NCBI GenBank assembly: GCA_023249225.1 | Contig: JAHFDA010000009.1 | Span: 1-39,164, forward strand | Reading direction: 5' to 3' | Length of the DNA: 39,164 nt | Source: a bacterium | GTDB lineage: Bacteria > Margulisbacteria > Marinamargulisbacteria > JAHFDA01 | Part shown: one piece after another, positions 30,288-39,164 of the stretch | Numbering within the stretch: position 1 is the stretch's first letter | Layout of the letters: each line of letters begins with the position of its first letter | Notes under the pieces: model-generated | What the model was told of the DNA's origin: nothing | The model's input: the letters and a program-made list of their open reading frames with translations, nothing else | Databases searched by the model: none | Program-made: the position numbers and the translations under genes

Positions 30288-31923
30288 CGTGTTTCTCCTT
30301 TTGCTGCTGCCGCATACGCTCTTCTAAATCTTTCTTTTCTTGATCCTTAAAACTGTCCAGGATTGATTTGGCCTGCGATTGCTGTTTGTTTTCTTTATGT
30401 TCCTGGTTTTGTGGTTGTGGTTTTTGTTGTTTCTGTTCAACCATCAAGCGGCGTACCACTTCTAAATTGTGTTTGGTGTCAGGGTCATTGGGTTTAAGCA
30501 GCAGGCTTTGTTCCAAGGCTTTAAGCGCTTCGGGAAATTGTTTTGTGCCTGCCAGGCTGGAACCCAGGTTATAAAAGGCGTCGGAACGGAGCGGGTTTCC
30601 AGGTTCCATGTGTTTCAGGGCCTGCGCAAAGGCGTTGGCAGCGGCACCGTGTTCGTTTGATTTTTCGAGCGCCAGACCCCGGCTTAGATGTGTGGTGGCT
30701 TCGTCTTCGGGCAGGCGTTCGTAATACTTGTAGGCGCGGCGCAAGTTTCCTTTTTCTAAATATTGATTGCCCTTGCGCAGACGCAGGTCGTCGATAGGGC
30801 CGGCGTACACGGTGCCAGCCAAAATTCTGCTGAAGCATAGAGTTAAAACAATCAGCGCAGCCACGGTGTGGGCCTCGACCGCAGCAGATTTTTTTGAGAA
30901 TGCTTCCATGCGCGAAAGATTTTTTTTCCAATCGCGCGGCTGTGAAGCATGCGAAAGACAGGTTTCCAAACTAATCAGTACCAGCGCCAGCAGGGCAAAC
31001 AGGGAATAGCGGTCTATTTTGCTTGCCAGGCGGCGGTTTTGAAAAGTGCCTTTCTTTAGGTTTTCAAGATCTTGCATCACAGCCAAAGCGCTGCCGCCTT
31101 TTTCATTGATCAGGTAAATTTTGTTTTCGGTAGAAAGTGTTTTGAGCGCTTCCAGGTTCATATGGCTGATGACCAGCTTGCCTTGGCGGTCTTTTTTGTA
31201 ACCGGCGGCTTTTCCATCTTGATAGACCGGTATGGGTTGTCCGGCCTCGGTGCCAATGCCCACCGGGTAAACATGAATTTTTTGGTTTTCGGCCCGTTCA
31301 CGCCAGTGGCCCAGACCGCCTTCGTGGTCTTCGCCATCGGTAAAAATAATCAATGCCTTGTCGTAAGCGGTGTTTTTGGAAAACATTTTTTCGGCGCATT
31401 CAAAAGCGGCTGCCAGGCTGGTGCCCGGTAAAGGTTCGCGATGCACTTTGAGCGTATTCATGAACAACTTGATGGCGCTATGATCAGCCGTCAGCGGCAC
31501 CAGTGGCGATGCCGATCCTTCAAAGGTCACAAGGCCGAGGCGGTTAAGCCCAAGTGCATCGATCATGCGGCCCATTTCGAGCACGGTTTTCTCCAGCCGG
31601 TTTGGAATCACATCTTCGGCCAGCATACTGCGCGAAAGATCCACCGCAAAAATGACTTCGAGGCCCCGGCTTTTAAATGATTCTTCCTTAAAACCCCATT
31701 GCGGGCGGGCCAGCACCAAGAGCAGGCACAACATTCCCAGGTAAAATAAGGCGCGTTTGGCACGCAGGCCCCAACTGTTTTCAGAAAGCATGGACTGCAC
31801 CAGATGAAGCTGTCCAAAACGCTCCAAGGGTGCGGCGCGGCGCTGATGAAAGCGACTTTCGAGCCACCACAGCACGAGTGGAATCATCAGCAAGCACAGC
31901 CATAGCGGCTCCGCAAAGCTCAT
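30271..31923 (-). CDS. batB: BatB-BatC fusion: vWA domain plus TPR
   Basis: From ATG 31923 the product is 550 aa. Two membrane helices near the N-terminus flank a loop. A vWA domain with MIDAS VIFAVDLSRSMLAED, then TFEGSASPLVPLT and IFTDGEDHEGG follows (~residues 80-270). A helix near 300 closes the BatB part. Another helix (VAALIVLTLCFSRILAG) and three or so TPRs (KYYERLPEDEAT, AFAQALKHMEPGN, EALKALEQSLLLKPNDPD) and a Gln/Lys-rich tail correspond to BatC. In other bacteria these are often separate genes. The ATGA overlap with batA shows coupling. A 75-bp longer start upstream lies inside batA and is unlikely. Confidence 0.9.
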   Translation of the reverse strand: MSFAEPLWLCLLMIPLVLWWLESRFHQRRAAPLERFGQLHLVQSMLSENSWGLRAKRALFYLGMLCLLLVLARPQWGFKEESFKSRGLEVIFAVDLSRSMLAEDVIPNRLEKTVLEMGRMIDALGLNRLGLVTFEGSASPLVPLTADHSAIKLFMNTLKVHREPLPGTSLAAAFECAEKMFSKNTAYDKALIIFTDGEDHEGGLGHWRERAENQKIHVYPVGIGTEAGQPIPVYQDGKAAGYKKDRQGKLVISHMNLEALKTLSTENKIYLINEKGGSALAVMQDLENLKKGTFQNRRLASKIDRYSLFALLALVLISLETCLSHASQPRDWKKNLSRMEAFSKKSAAVEAHTVAALIVLTLCFSRILAGTVYAGPIDDLRLRKGNQYLEKGNLRRAYKYYERLPEDEATTHLSRGLALEKSNEHGAAANAFAQALKHMEPGNPLRSDAFYNLGSSLAGTKQFPEALKALEQSLLLKPNDPDTKHNLEVVRRLMVEQKQQKPQPQNQEHKENKQQSQAKSILDSFKDQEKKDLEERMRQQQKEKHVEKDW

Positions 31924-32930
31924 GTGGCAAACCTTAGCTTGGTATACGTCAAATAACGGTAAGCCAGCAATAGAACCAGGGCCAACAGGGCCAGCCATTT
32001 AAAGTTTTCGCTGGCTTTTTGTTCTACCAGACTTTGGATCTTAGATTTTTCAAGCGTATCGATATCATCAAATATCTTTTTAAGTTTTTCGGCAGACTGG
32101 GCCCGGAAAAATTTTCCGCCGCTGACGTCGGCCACCATCGCCAGGTCTTCTACATTCAGCTGGGCCAGAAAAGGTTGGCCATCGGGACCGACGGCATAAT
32201 GTTTGCGTCCGTCTTCGCCCATGATCGGAATGGGAGCGCCAGCGTCTGAACCGATGCCAATGGTATAAACTTTAATGCCCAGGTCACGCGCCAGTTCTGA
32301 AGCTTCTTTTGGACCCAGGGCGCCCGCAGTGTTCATACCGTCAGAAACCAAAATCACCACCTGCGATTTGGCATCTGACTCACGCAGACGGTTTAAAGCG
32401 CTCACCAGGGCCATGCCAATGGCCGTGCCGTCGCCAGCTTCTCCCAAGGTCACGCCGCCGACTAAATTAAGCAGCACATCATGGTCAAGCGTCACCGGAC
32501 ACTTGGTAAAACTCTTGTCGCCAAAAACCACCAGGCCAATGCGGTCATTTTCACGCTTGCGGATAAATTGCTGCACAATTTTTTTGGCCGATTCCAAACG
32601 GTTGCCCGCCAAGTCCTCGGCGGCCATGCTGCCCGAGGTATCAAGCGCCACCACAATATCGACGCCATGGGTGATAATTTCTTTTTCTTTCCAGCGGTAT
32701 TGGGGCTGGGCCACCAGTGCCACTAAGAGACCCAGGATCAAGAACTGTAAAAATTGTTTCAGCCCGATCCAAGCCTGCGCGCGACGGATACCCGGAAGTT
32801 CGGTGTGCTCGCCGAGCACGGGAACAGACAGCACGCTGCGGTTTTGCCGCCACTGCGCCAGAGCCCATAAGGGCCAAACCAGCAACAGCAGCCAAAACGC
32901 TTCGGGTCGGCCAAAGTGGTTAATCAACAC
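31920..32930 (-). CDS. batA: BatA, membrane vWA protein
   Basis: A 336-aa protein with two N-terminal membrane helices (FWLLLLVWPLWALAQW; FLQFLILGLLVALVAQ), a vWA domain with IVVALDTSGSMAAEDLAGNR and ILVSDGMNTAGALGP (MIDAS), and a final helix (WLALLALVLLLAYRYL). The layout is that of BatA. The start is GTG 32930 with no clear Shine-Dalgarno. It is 10 bp after the SGNH gene. It overlaps batB by 4 bp (ATGA). BatA and BatB may form a membrane complex. A MoxR gene, usually beside batA, is not in this window. Confidence 0.9.
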   Translation of the reverse strand: MLINHFGRPEAFWLLLLVWPLWALAQWRQNRSVLSVPVLGEHTELPGIRRAQAWIGLKQFLQFLILGLLVALVAQPQYRWKEKEIITHGVDIVVALDTSGSMAAEDLAGNRLESAKKIVQQFIRKRENDRIGLVVFGDKSFTKCPVTLDHDVLLNLVGGVTLGEAGDGTAIGMALVSALNRLRESDAKSQVVILVSDGMNTAGALGPKEASELARDLGIKVYTIGIGSDAGAPIPIMGEDGRKHYAVGPDGQPFLAQLNVEDLAMVADVSGGKFFRAQSAEKLKKIFDDIDTLEKSKIQSLVEQKASENFKWLALLALVLLLAYRYLTYTKLRFAT

Positions 32931-32940
32931 AGCTAAAATA

Positions 32941-34152
32941 TTAATCTAATACGACCACATGTCCATCCATGTGCAGGCGGTACTGTTTCCAATCATTGAT
33001 GGGACGTTTGAAATACTGGGTCTGCACAAACTGGCCAATGATCTGGGCAGCAATCACCAGGCCACTGACCTGAAAGTGACAATCATCCTCAAACAGGTCG
33101 TCGCGATAGTAGGCGCGCTCAAGGTAATTCATATAGGTGACATGCGGATATTTGCTGCAAAGCGCACGCACAAACTTCTCGGTCTGGGGATAATAAAAGT
33201 CTACGGCTTTGTTCCACGATTCATCAAACATGCGGGCACTGTTTAACTGGTATAGGCGTTCCTGGGCTGTCAGCGGACGAAACGAGCGCATATAGCCCAG
33301 GCTGCCTTGAAAGATGTGCAGCACCGGAACATGGCGTTCCTGGGTCATGTGAAAGATGTCTTCAAGTTGCGACCCCATCATTTGAAAAAGCTTTTCACGG
33401 TTTGCATCAGTCAGTGGCAGAGGCTCTAACTGCACAACGGGTTTTTTGGTATCCACATTTTGGTAGTTTTTAACGTAAGCATGCGCCAGCAGTGACAAAG
33501 CCATGGAATGTGCTTTGAGTCGGAACCAAAGCTGTCCAAAGCGGCCACAGTGCTGGTTGGCGCGGCGGACATTGATCAAAACCCTTTCATTGACCAGGTT
33601 GTACGAGTACAGATCGTTCCAGCCAGAATAATTAACGATTAGATCCCAATGGTAGTTACGTAAATTGAAAACCTGTTGGCGCTCATTGGCGGCTAAACCG
33701 GCCCAGATGCCGCCATTGACGACCACAATGTCGAGGTCGGGATTTTGGGTGCGCAGCATAAACTCCATAATGTAAGGCCAGCTGTATAAATGGTGTTCCG
33801 ACCCGGCAGTGGCAGAACCTCCCAGCACCAGAATCCGGTAGTGTTTAGGATTGTCGGGGCGTTTAAACGTAAAGTCGGTATGACCTTTTTTAAATCCAAG
33901 CGGGTGAAAGATCTGGTATTTGTCTTCGCGGTGGTAAAAATAACCGGTTTGTCCGCTAAGCTGCAGGTGCAGAGTCTGATAGGCATCCTTGCTAAAGCCA
34001 GCCCAAATCCAGACACAGGCACGTGCGGCGATTTCCAGGCCGACAAAAAATACCAGCGGCGCCAACAGGGCCACCAGCAGGTTGGTAGACAGAGAGCGAG
34101 GTGGCCGCTTTATATGAACCGTTTGTGGCGGCAAGTTTTTTTTGGGGGGCAC
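32941..34152 (-). CDS. Membrane-anchored SGNH/GDSL hydrolase
   Basis: A 403-aa protein with one N-terminal membrane helix (LLVALLAPLVFFVGLEIAAR). SGNH blocks are visible: ILVLGGSATAGS near residue 108-118 (Ser nucleophile), VVNGGIWAG (block II Gly), NYSGWNDLYSYN (block III Asn) and DDCHFQVSG near residue 365 (Asp and His of block V). These enzymes remove acyl or acetyl groups from sugars, lipids or cell-wall polymers. The start is GTG at 34152. It is 10 bp upstream of batA and 37 bp downstream of the vWA gene, all on one strand, so it may belong to a large Bat-like transcript. Confidence 0.82.
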   Translation of the reverse strand: MPPKKNLPPQTVHIKRPPRSLSTNLLVALLAPLVFFVGLEIAARACVWIWAGFSKDAYQTLHLQLSGQTGYFYHREDKYQIFHPLGFKKGHTDFTFKRPDNPKHYRILVLGGSATAGSEHHLYSWPYIMEFMLRTQNPDLDIVVVNGGIWAGLAANERQQVFNLRNYHWDLIVNYSGWNDLYSYNLVNERVLINVRRANQHCGRFGQLWFRLKAHSMALSLLAHAYVKNYQNVDTKKPVVQLEPLPLTDANREKLFQMMGSQLEDIFHMTQERHVPVLHIFQGSLGYMRSFRPLTAQERLYQLNSARMFDESWNKAVDFYYPQTEKFVRALCSKYPHVTYMNYLERAYYRDDLFEDDCHFQVSGLVIAAQIIGQFVQTQYFKRPINDWKQYRLHMDGHVVVLD

Positions 34153-34189
34153 GACCTGAACCTAATATAGCCCGCTTTGTTTGGGTGTT

Positions 34190-36586
34190 TCAACGGCCGG
34201 TAAGGTAATTGGCCAGCGAGAAAGCACGGCAAAAAGCCAGCAGTTGTTCCCAGTTGATCAGCGGATAATAGTTGTATCCCGCTTGAATAAGCGGTTCCAG
34301 TTCTTTTTTGATGCGCGAATCTTCTGTACCGCCGTAATAATCTCGAATGAGCAAGGAGCCGCCCGCCCCGGCTTGTTGCAGGGCCCAGCGCATGACATCC
34401 TTGCCAGGTTGTTTTGTTTTCCAGTCCCGGTCGCCCACCATGTATACCGCTTCGTTGTCGCTGATAACCGCAATATGGGCCTTGGCCCCCTCGGGCAGAG
34501 CTTGCTGATAAGCATCCACCACGCGCCAGTGCGGAAAAGTCGTGGATGAGGCCACATGCATGGGTTGCACGATGTGTGCCACCACCTCTTCTACCGTGTT
34601 GCAAAACTTATTGGTGGAGATAGAGTGGCCCGGCTGATTGGAGCCATATACCGTCACCCGCACCTTGGCGCCTTGCTGGATGGCGGCCATGGCCAGGACG
34701 ACACCGGCCAGAGCCTGATACGAGAGTTGCTGCATGGCGTTGCCCATGGAGCCCGAAGCATCAACGTAAATGTCGAGCCACATCGGCAAGGGGCTGTTTT
34801 CGGTGCTGGGCTCGGCCCGGGGCACATGTTTGCGCTTTAGAATATTAGCCCCAAAAATGGGTATGCCGCCGTATGCTACCGTGTTGACCCAGTCGATCTC
34901 ATCGACGGGGTGGCCCATTTTCCAACCCGTGACGCCAGCATCCACTTTTCCGGGCACAACGGGTTGTGGCACGCGGGGGATGCGGATTAAATTTAAAAAA
35001 CGCCGCGCCAGATCACGGTAATACATGATGACCAGCGCCAACTCGCTGACCTGGCGTCCGCTGGCCTGCACCATGGCTTTAAACTGGGCCATGTCACGGA
35101 TTGTGTTTTGAAAGTCGCCCGTGATCTTGCGCCGGTCGCCTTCGGTGTCGGTGGGTTCATCGGCAGGGCCGCTTTCAGGAACGTCATATTCCTTGACCTG
35201 GCCGCCTGCTGCTCCGCTATCCGCTTTGCTGACCTGGTTCTGTTCTCCCTCCACGTAGTCATCGTCAAAGGACTCGGCTTCCATTTCGTCGGCGTCTTTG
35301 GTCGAAAGATCATCTCCTGCATCTGAAGTGGCTTGCTCGGCTGCCGCCTGGGTTTCTTCGGCCAGGTCTGATTCTGGCTCACCGTCCTCAAATTCACCTT
35401 GGGCGGCTTTTTGCGAGGCTTTTTCGGCCATTTTTTCGGCTTCAGATTTTTTGCCTTTGTTACCCTTGGTTTTGCCTGCTTTGGATTTTGTATCATCGGT
35501 TTCTGATGTCTGTGCTTCACCGGCATCCCCACTGCCAGCTTCGCCTTCGGCAGCGGCGCCTGCTTGGGCGGTCTTTTTGCTTTTTTCAGTTTTTTGTTTT
35601 TGAGACTGCTGTCGCGCAGACTGGGCGCTATGCTGATCGGGGCTTTTTTCAGAGGCCTCCTGCATGCCCGGCGGATCCAGATAAGGCTGAATCACTTTGG
35701 CAAACTTGCGCATCCCTACCAGCTCTGACACACCCGCCTTGGGCCCTTGATCAAGACCGTAGGTATGAATGATGCCGGCCAGCCTGCGCGCGTCGGTCTC
35801 AATCGATTTTGCTACCGGATCCGTGAGCGTGCCAGGTTTCAGTTCCCACAGAATTTCATAAGCGCGCATATAAAGCTGCCACAATTTGGAATCATGCCTG
35901 GTCTTGCCATGGTTCATGGCCTGATACAACGCCACCATGCGCAGGTCATGCTCTTTTAAAAGGCGTGTGTTGATAATCATGTCTTCGTAAAGGTTGGCGG
36001 CCATGGCGGATTTTTGTGGATCTTCTAAAACTTTGTTGGCAAAACTGTTAATGATGACGGCGCGCTGGCTGTGCTTGGGTGTCCACAAATGATGTCCCAT
36101 CTCATGGGCCATGATTTCCACCAGGTAGGCGTACAGTTGTGGTTTATGCGCGCTTAAAGTGTGGTTGCTGATGTAGGTGTCCTGGCTGGCCATGGAGATG
36201 CCGGCAATTTCGCTTTTTCCAGTGTGCGGGTTTAGCATGCCAACCGCCAAGGCAGCGGCGGGATCCTCGATAATGGTGGGATCATTTAAGGTCATAAAAG
36301 GCGAAACCCGTTTGCGCGCAATCTGCCAGAAATTAAGCCATACCGCGTTGTCGGGCGGAAACTCGCAGAATACCGCGCCGCGCTTGCCGACACTATTTGA
36401 GACTTTAAAATCAAAATGGCAAGACGCCAGTTCTTCCATGACCGTGCGGTAACCGTAATTTTCAATGGCTTCAAGGGCAACTGTAAAACCACCGCTCTGG
36501 GTCATGATGCTCTGCCAGTCCAGGCCTGTGACGGCCCCGCCCGCAGGGCTAGCGGCGGCCAGACGTTTAAGCGCAAGGGCGGGCAT
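34190..36586 (-). CDS. vWA protein with N-terminal metallopeptidase-like domain
   Basis: A 798-aa protein in three parts. Residues ~30-305 contain VEIMAHEMGHHLWTPKHSQR with HExxH at 161-165, as in the metallopeptidase-like domain linked to DUF2201-type vWA proteins. Residues ~305-480 are low complexity and acidic/Ala/Lys-rich (GSGDAGEAQTSETDDT, EQATSDAGDDLSTKDADEME), a flexible linker. The C-terminal part (~residue 600 on) is a vWA domain with WLDIYVDASGSMGNAM (MIDAS), VTVYGSNQ and HIAVISDNEAVYM. No membrane helix or signal. It starts 2 bp after the stop of the beta-propeller gene. This pairing resembles MoxR-vWA-beta-propeller ternary systems, in which MoxR remodels the vWA partner. Confidence 0.8.
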   Translation of the reverse strand: MPALALKRLAAASPAGGAVTGLDWQSIMTQSGGFTVALEAIENYGYRTVMEELASCHFDFKVSNSVGKRGAVFCEFPPDNAVWLNFWQIARKRVSPFMTLNDPTIIEDPAAALAVGMLNPHTGKSEIAGISMASQDTYISNHTLSAHKPQLYAYLVEIMAHEMGHHLWTPKHSQRAVIINSFANKVLEDPQKSAMAANLYEDMIINTRLLKEHDLRMVALYQAMNHGKTRHDSKLWQLYMRAYEILWELKPGTLTDPVAKSIETDARRLAGIIHTYGLDQGPKAGVSELVGMRKFAKVIQPYLDPPGMQEASEKSPDQHSAQSARQQSQKQKTEKSKKTAQAGAAAEGEAGSGDAGEAQTSETDDTKSKAGKTKGNKGKKSEAEKMAEKASQKAAQGEFEDGEPESDLAEETQAAAEQATSDAGDDLSTKDADEMEAESFDDDYVEGEQNQVSKADSGAAGGQVKEYDVPESGPADEPTDTEGDRRKITGDFQNTIRDMAQFKAMVQASGRQVSELALVIMYYRDLARRFLNLIRIPRVPQPVVPGKVDAGVTGWKMGHPVDEIDWVNTVAYGGIPIFGANILKRKHVPRAEPSTENSPLPMWLDIYVDASGSMGNAMQQLSYQALAGVVLAMAAIQQGAKVRVTVYGSNQPGHSISTNKFCNTVEEVVAHIVQPMHVASSTTFPHWRVVDAYQQALPEGAKAHIAVISDNEAVYMVGDRDWKTKQPGKDVMRWALQQAGAGGSLLIRDYYGGTEDSRIKKELEPLIQAGYNYYPLINWEQLLAFCRAFSLANYLTGR

Positions 36587-36588
36587 GG

Positions 36589-39024
36589 CTACTGCGCTGC
36601 CTGAAACTTAATTTCCACCACTTGCCCGTCTTTATCTCTGACCCACAAGCAAGTGGCATGGCTCCACAAAACTTCTGCAATGGACGAAAGCTGCCGCGCA
36701 AGGGGCAGGGTCTGGAGCAGTACACCCGTGTCACGATAAAGCTGCAAGCTGCAGTCAGCCTTATTGCCAAGCAGCACCAGGCCGGCGGGAGCGTCAAAAA
36801 GCTTGAGTTGTTTTAAAGGAGCAGTCTCTGCGGCGTTTTTCAAGTCATAGCTGTGATAAAACTGTCCGCGTTCGCCTAACACATGCACCCGCGCCGGAGC
36901 ATCCAGGACCGCCAGTTTAGCGCCACTTTGAGCGATGTCTTGCGGGGCTTGCAATTGGCCAGAGTCGCTGCCTTGCAAGCCGTACCGAGAAAGCAACTGC
37001 TCTTGAGAATTGACGACCACAATTTCCTTGGTGTCGGCGTCATAAAAAACCGCATTGCCACTGGCAGTCAGGCACAGATGGCAGGCTTGCTGATGGCTGA
37101 CAAACAGGGGGCGCAAGCGACCTTTATCAGTCACGGTCAAAAGACCATCGTGCAATTCAATCCAGGGCGCTTTTTTCAGGGCGCGGGCAGATTCAAACAG
37201 CTCTGTATCAGCCAGCGCAGACACGCTTGCAACGCCGTGCTGGTGCGCCAGCGAGTCTTGAGGCACTCTGTCCGCCAGAGCCGCTCGTAGTGCGGCTATG
37301 ACAGACTCGGAAGCAGAACCAGATTCTAAATGTGCCTCCACCGCAGTCCGCAGTAACTGTTCTTGAGCTGAAAACGATTCGGCTTCTGTCAAAGCCAGGC
37401 GCATAATCTGGCTGTCGGTGCGCGAGGCCACCAGCAAATCTCCGTCCGCAAGATCGCAGAGGCTGTCCACATGGGGCCAAGCGAGGTTTTGCGAGCGGAA
37501 AATTTCATGACCGTCTGTGCCATAGCTTAAAAGCTGCCGCGCTACATTGGCCGCGACCAGATGTCCGAGCGCATCCACATGCAAGGCGGTCAGATGGGTA
37601 TCCACACGAGCCCAGACCTGGGCCGGCGCAGCATGGCCGAGATCTGTGCGGCAGATTGTTTGTTCATCGGGCTCGTAATAATACAAAGCGTCTCCGCCCA
37701 GGCACCATAGTTTAACCTGCGCCGGAATTTGGATTTGTTGTGAGTGTCCGCTGTTGCGATCCAATATAAAAAAAACATTAAGGTTTTCGTCTGCAGCAGC
37801 CGACCGCTGCTCAAGCAGCAATACAGCATGGTCTTTAGACAGGCGGGCCGATTTGAGCTGACCCTCTAACGCATCCCTGCTCTTCCACTGAATCTTGTAG
37901 CGGTCCCTGGGGGCATTGGCCACGCGTGCGCCATGGTTGTCGAGAAACAAAACATCTCCGTCTGCATCCACGGTCCAAACGGCCTGGGACAAATGGTATC
38001 GTTCGCCTACCCGGTAACCGCTGTGAGTTGGCAGGAGCTCGACGATCTGGTCCAGTTTTTCGTCATAGACAAAGAGGCGGTTTTGACGGCATACCATGGC
38101 GCGTACCTGGGTGATATCCACGCGCCCTTCGATCGAAACCGGACCTAAAGGAAAATAACGTCCAGGAATTTTTTGCAGTGCACGGTGACGGTCATTTAAG
38201 TTCAGCGCACTCTTAAGCAGGGCCGCGAACACCACGCTCTCCAAGGGCTTGAGCGCCGCCAGCAAGGCTACGGGCAAGGTTCCGGCAATCTGCCAAAGCC
38301 GCTGGTCGTGACAAAGTCGATATCTTTGCAGCGCTTCCTCTGCCACCCACGTCTGTTCAGACTCCGATAGCTCCAAAAACCCGGGCAATGTAAGCGCGCG
38401 AAGATATTTTAAAACGCTTTTGACATCTACCCGCGTCTTGGCAGATTCCAAGGTAGTGCTGGTCTCGATCAGACCGGTTTCATACAGTGCCAGCTCGGTT
38501 GCCAGGTTAAAGTGCCCGGCCAGGATCATGGCCTTAAAATGGCGCAGGTGGTCTAAAAACTGATGGATCTGAAGATTCTGGGCCAAGCCCTCGCGGTGCA
38601 GGTGCGCACATAACTGGTATAGCTGCGGAAACATGGCTCCCACGGGTGCCTGGTTCAAGTCGCCTAAAAAATCGGGTGCAAAATCTGCAAAAAAATACTC
38701 AAGCCTCAAATCGCGCTCGGCGGAGGCATACGGTTCGTCGAGCCCACCTTTTTCAGCGCGGGCGACAAACTGGCGATTGCGGATGGCTTGGGTGGCAAGC
38801 AACAACAAATTGTGTAGTGCCACATACTCTGTCCGGCTGACCGGCAAACGCCCCAGGGGCACAAACAAGTATTGATCCGCCCAATAAACAAACAATTGTC
38901 TAAAGGCAGTCTTGGGGCCCAGCAAGGCCAGAGCCTGCTGCATGCTTTGTTCAAGGACAGCGCGTGCATCGCCTGGCGCAAGGCGCAAGGCTGCCTGACG
39001 CCAGACAAGGCTATTAACGGCCAT
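36589..39024 (-). CDS. Large beta-propeller-like partner of the vWA protein
   Basis: From ATG 39024 the product is 811 aa. The first ~300 residues are helical (VEEALQRYRL-like segments such as VWRQAALRLAPGDARAVLEQ), and the rest shows repeated blades of 45-55 residues with strand pairs ending in short charged turns: RQNRLFVYDEKLDQIVELLP, AVWTVDADGDVLFLDNHG, LGHLVAANVARQLLSYGTDG and GLVLLGNKADCSLQLYRDTG. This is the plan of an NHL/beta-propeller protein with an N-terminal helical domain. A start at 39096 would extend far into the upstream gene. With ATG 39024 the overlap is 11 bp, typical of coupled genes. I could not assign it to a named bpX family by eye. Confidence 0.72.
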   Translation of the reverse strand: MAVNSLVWRQAALRLAPGDARAVLEQSMQQALALLGPKTAFRQLFVYWADQYLFVPLGRLPVSRTEYVALHNLLLLATQAIRNRQFVARAEKGGLDEPYASAERDLRLEYFFADFAPDFLGDLNQAPVGAMFPQLYQLCAHLHREGLAQNLQIHQFLDHLRHFKAMILAGHFNLATELALYETGLIETSTTLESAKTRVDVKSVLKYLRALTLPGFLELSESEQTWVAEEALQRYRLCHDQRLWQIAGTLPVALLAALKPLESVVFAALLKSALNLNDRHRALQKIPGRYFPLGPVSIEGRVDITQVRAMVCRQNRLFVYDEKLDQIVELLPTHSGYRVGERYHLSQAVWTVDADGDVLFLDNHGARVANAPRDRYKIQWKSRDALEGQLKSARLSKDHAVLLLEQRSAAADENLNVFFILDRNSGHSQQIQIPAQVKLWCLGGDALYYYEPDEQTICRTDLGHAAPAQVWARVDTHLTALHVDALGHLVAANVARQLLSYGTDGHEIFRSQNLAWPHVDSLCDLADGDLLVASRTDSQIMRLALTEAESFSAQEQLLRTAVEAHLESGSASESVIAALRAALADRVPQDSLAHQHGVASVSALADTELFESARALKKAPWIELHDGLLTVTDKGRLRPLFVSHQQACHLCLTASGNAVFYDADTKEIVVVNSQEQLLSRYGLQGSDSGQLQAPQDIAQSGAKLAVLDAPARVHVLGERGQFYHSYDLKNAAETAPLKQLKLFDAPAGLVLLGNKADCSLQLYRDTGVLLQTLPLARQLSSIAEVLWSHATCLWVRDKDGQVVEIKFQAAQ

Positions 39025-39164
39025 CGGGGTTTTGTTGCTTCCAATGGATGTACGAGCGGGTTTTGTTGTGCATGTCCGCAAGTTGCAGGCGCACAAAATA
39101 AATGTAGGGGTTGTGACCGGCTTTTAAATTTTTTTCATTGTTTAACAATTTCCCCAATTCCTTT
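39014..39164 (-). CDS. C-terminal end of an unknown gene, 5' part outside window
   Basis: The last 49 codons are open from the edge to TAA at 39014-39016. The peptide reads KELGKLLNNEKNLKAGHNPY, then IYFVRLQLADMHNKTRSYIH, then WKQQNPDGR. The stop overlaps the ATG of the propeller gene by 11 bp, so the two are in one operon. Too short to identify. In a ternary system of the suggested type it could be the next bpX component or the tail of the ATPase gene. Confidence 0.6.
   Translation of the reverse strand, partial: KELGKLLNNEKNLKAGHNPYIYFVRLQLADMHNKTRSYIHWKQQNPDGR

Noticed and set aside
1-39164. CRISPR arrays, tRNA and rRNA genes
   Set aside because: I found no regularly spaced identical repeats and no cloverleaf or rRNA-like stretch on reading both strands; a tool run could still find a weak tRNA.

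Overview
The window looks like a chromosomal segment of a Gram-negative bacterium with a proteobacterial or 'deltaproteobacterial' flavour. The signs are an OmpA-like outer-membrane protein with thrombospondin type 3 repeats, several lipobox lipoproteins, a monothiol glutaredoxin beside a BolA protein, a Bat (BatA/BatB/BatD) operon and ribosomal protein bL28. The exact phylum cannot be fixed without a search. I saw no rRNA, tRNA or CRISPR array.

Left part (1-11.1 kb): a MutS-like ATPase cut by the window edge and an OmpA/TSP3 protein lie on the minus strand. Five plus-strand genes of mostly unfamiliar type follow: a 246-aa orphan, a membrane-anchored HExxH protein, an 1115-aa ATP-grasp/TPR protein, a possible Cys-His-Asp peptidase, and an oversized adenosine-deaminase-like hydrolase. 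Three of these five, and one gene further on, carry a similar TTGA..CGATA..ATAAT motif just before the start. A perfect 25-bp palindrome sits in frame inside the ATP-grasp gene. This cluster is one candidate for an undescribed system.

Middle part (11.1-22.9 kb): ordinary housekeeping genes are mixed with oddities. There is bL28 with a HIT protein, an FGGY kinase with a glycerophosphodiesterase, a DipZ-like thioredoxin-fold protein that has lost CxxC, a protein resembling RNase III with damaged catalytic positions, Grx4 with BolA, a YyaL/DUF255 protein, a stand-alone ChaN/TIKI-like domain protein, and a lipoprotein with an HExxH motif.

Accessory island (23.0-28.5 kb): four toxin-antitoxin pairs (DUF433/DUF5615 with a deleted toxin, Phd/RelE-ParE, BrnT/BrnA, Phd/PIN), an orphan ribbon-helix-helix protein, two XRE regulators, an RCC1-repeat lipoprotein, a row of GC-rich hairpins, and a 33-bp inverted repeat (31/33 identical) whose copies lie 3.2 kb apart. 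Several small palindromes lie where autoregulatory operators would be expected.

Right part (28.5-39.2 kb): a minus-strand run reads, in transcription order, a partial gene at the edge, a beta-propeller-like protein, a protein with an HEMGHH peptidase-like motif, an acidic/Ala-rich linker and a vWA domain, an SGNH hydrolase, BatA, a BatB-BatC fusion and BatD. The vWA/propeller pair resembles the MoxR-vWA-beta-propeller ('bpX') ternary systems. If so, the MoxR ATPase should lie just beyond the right edge.
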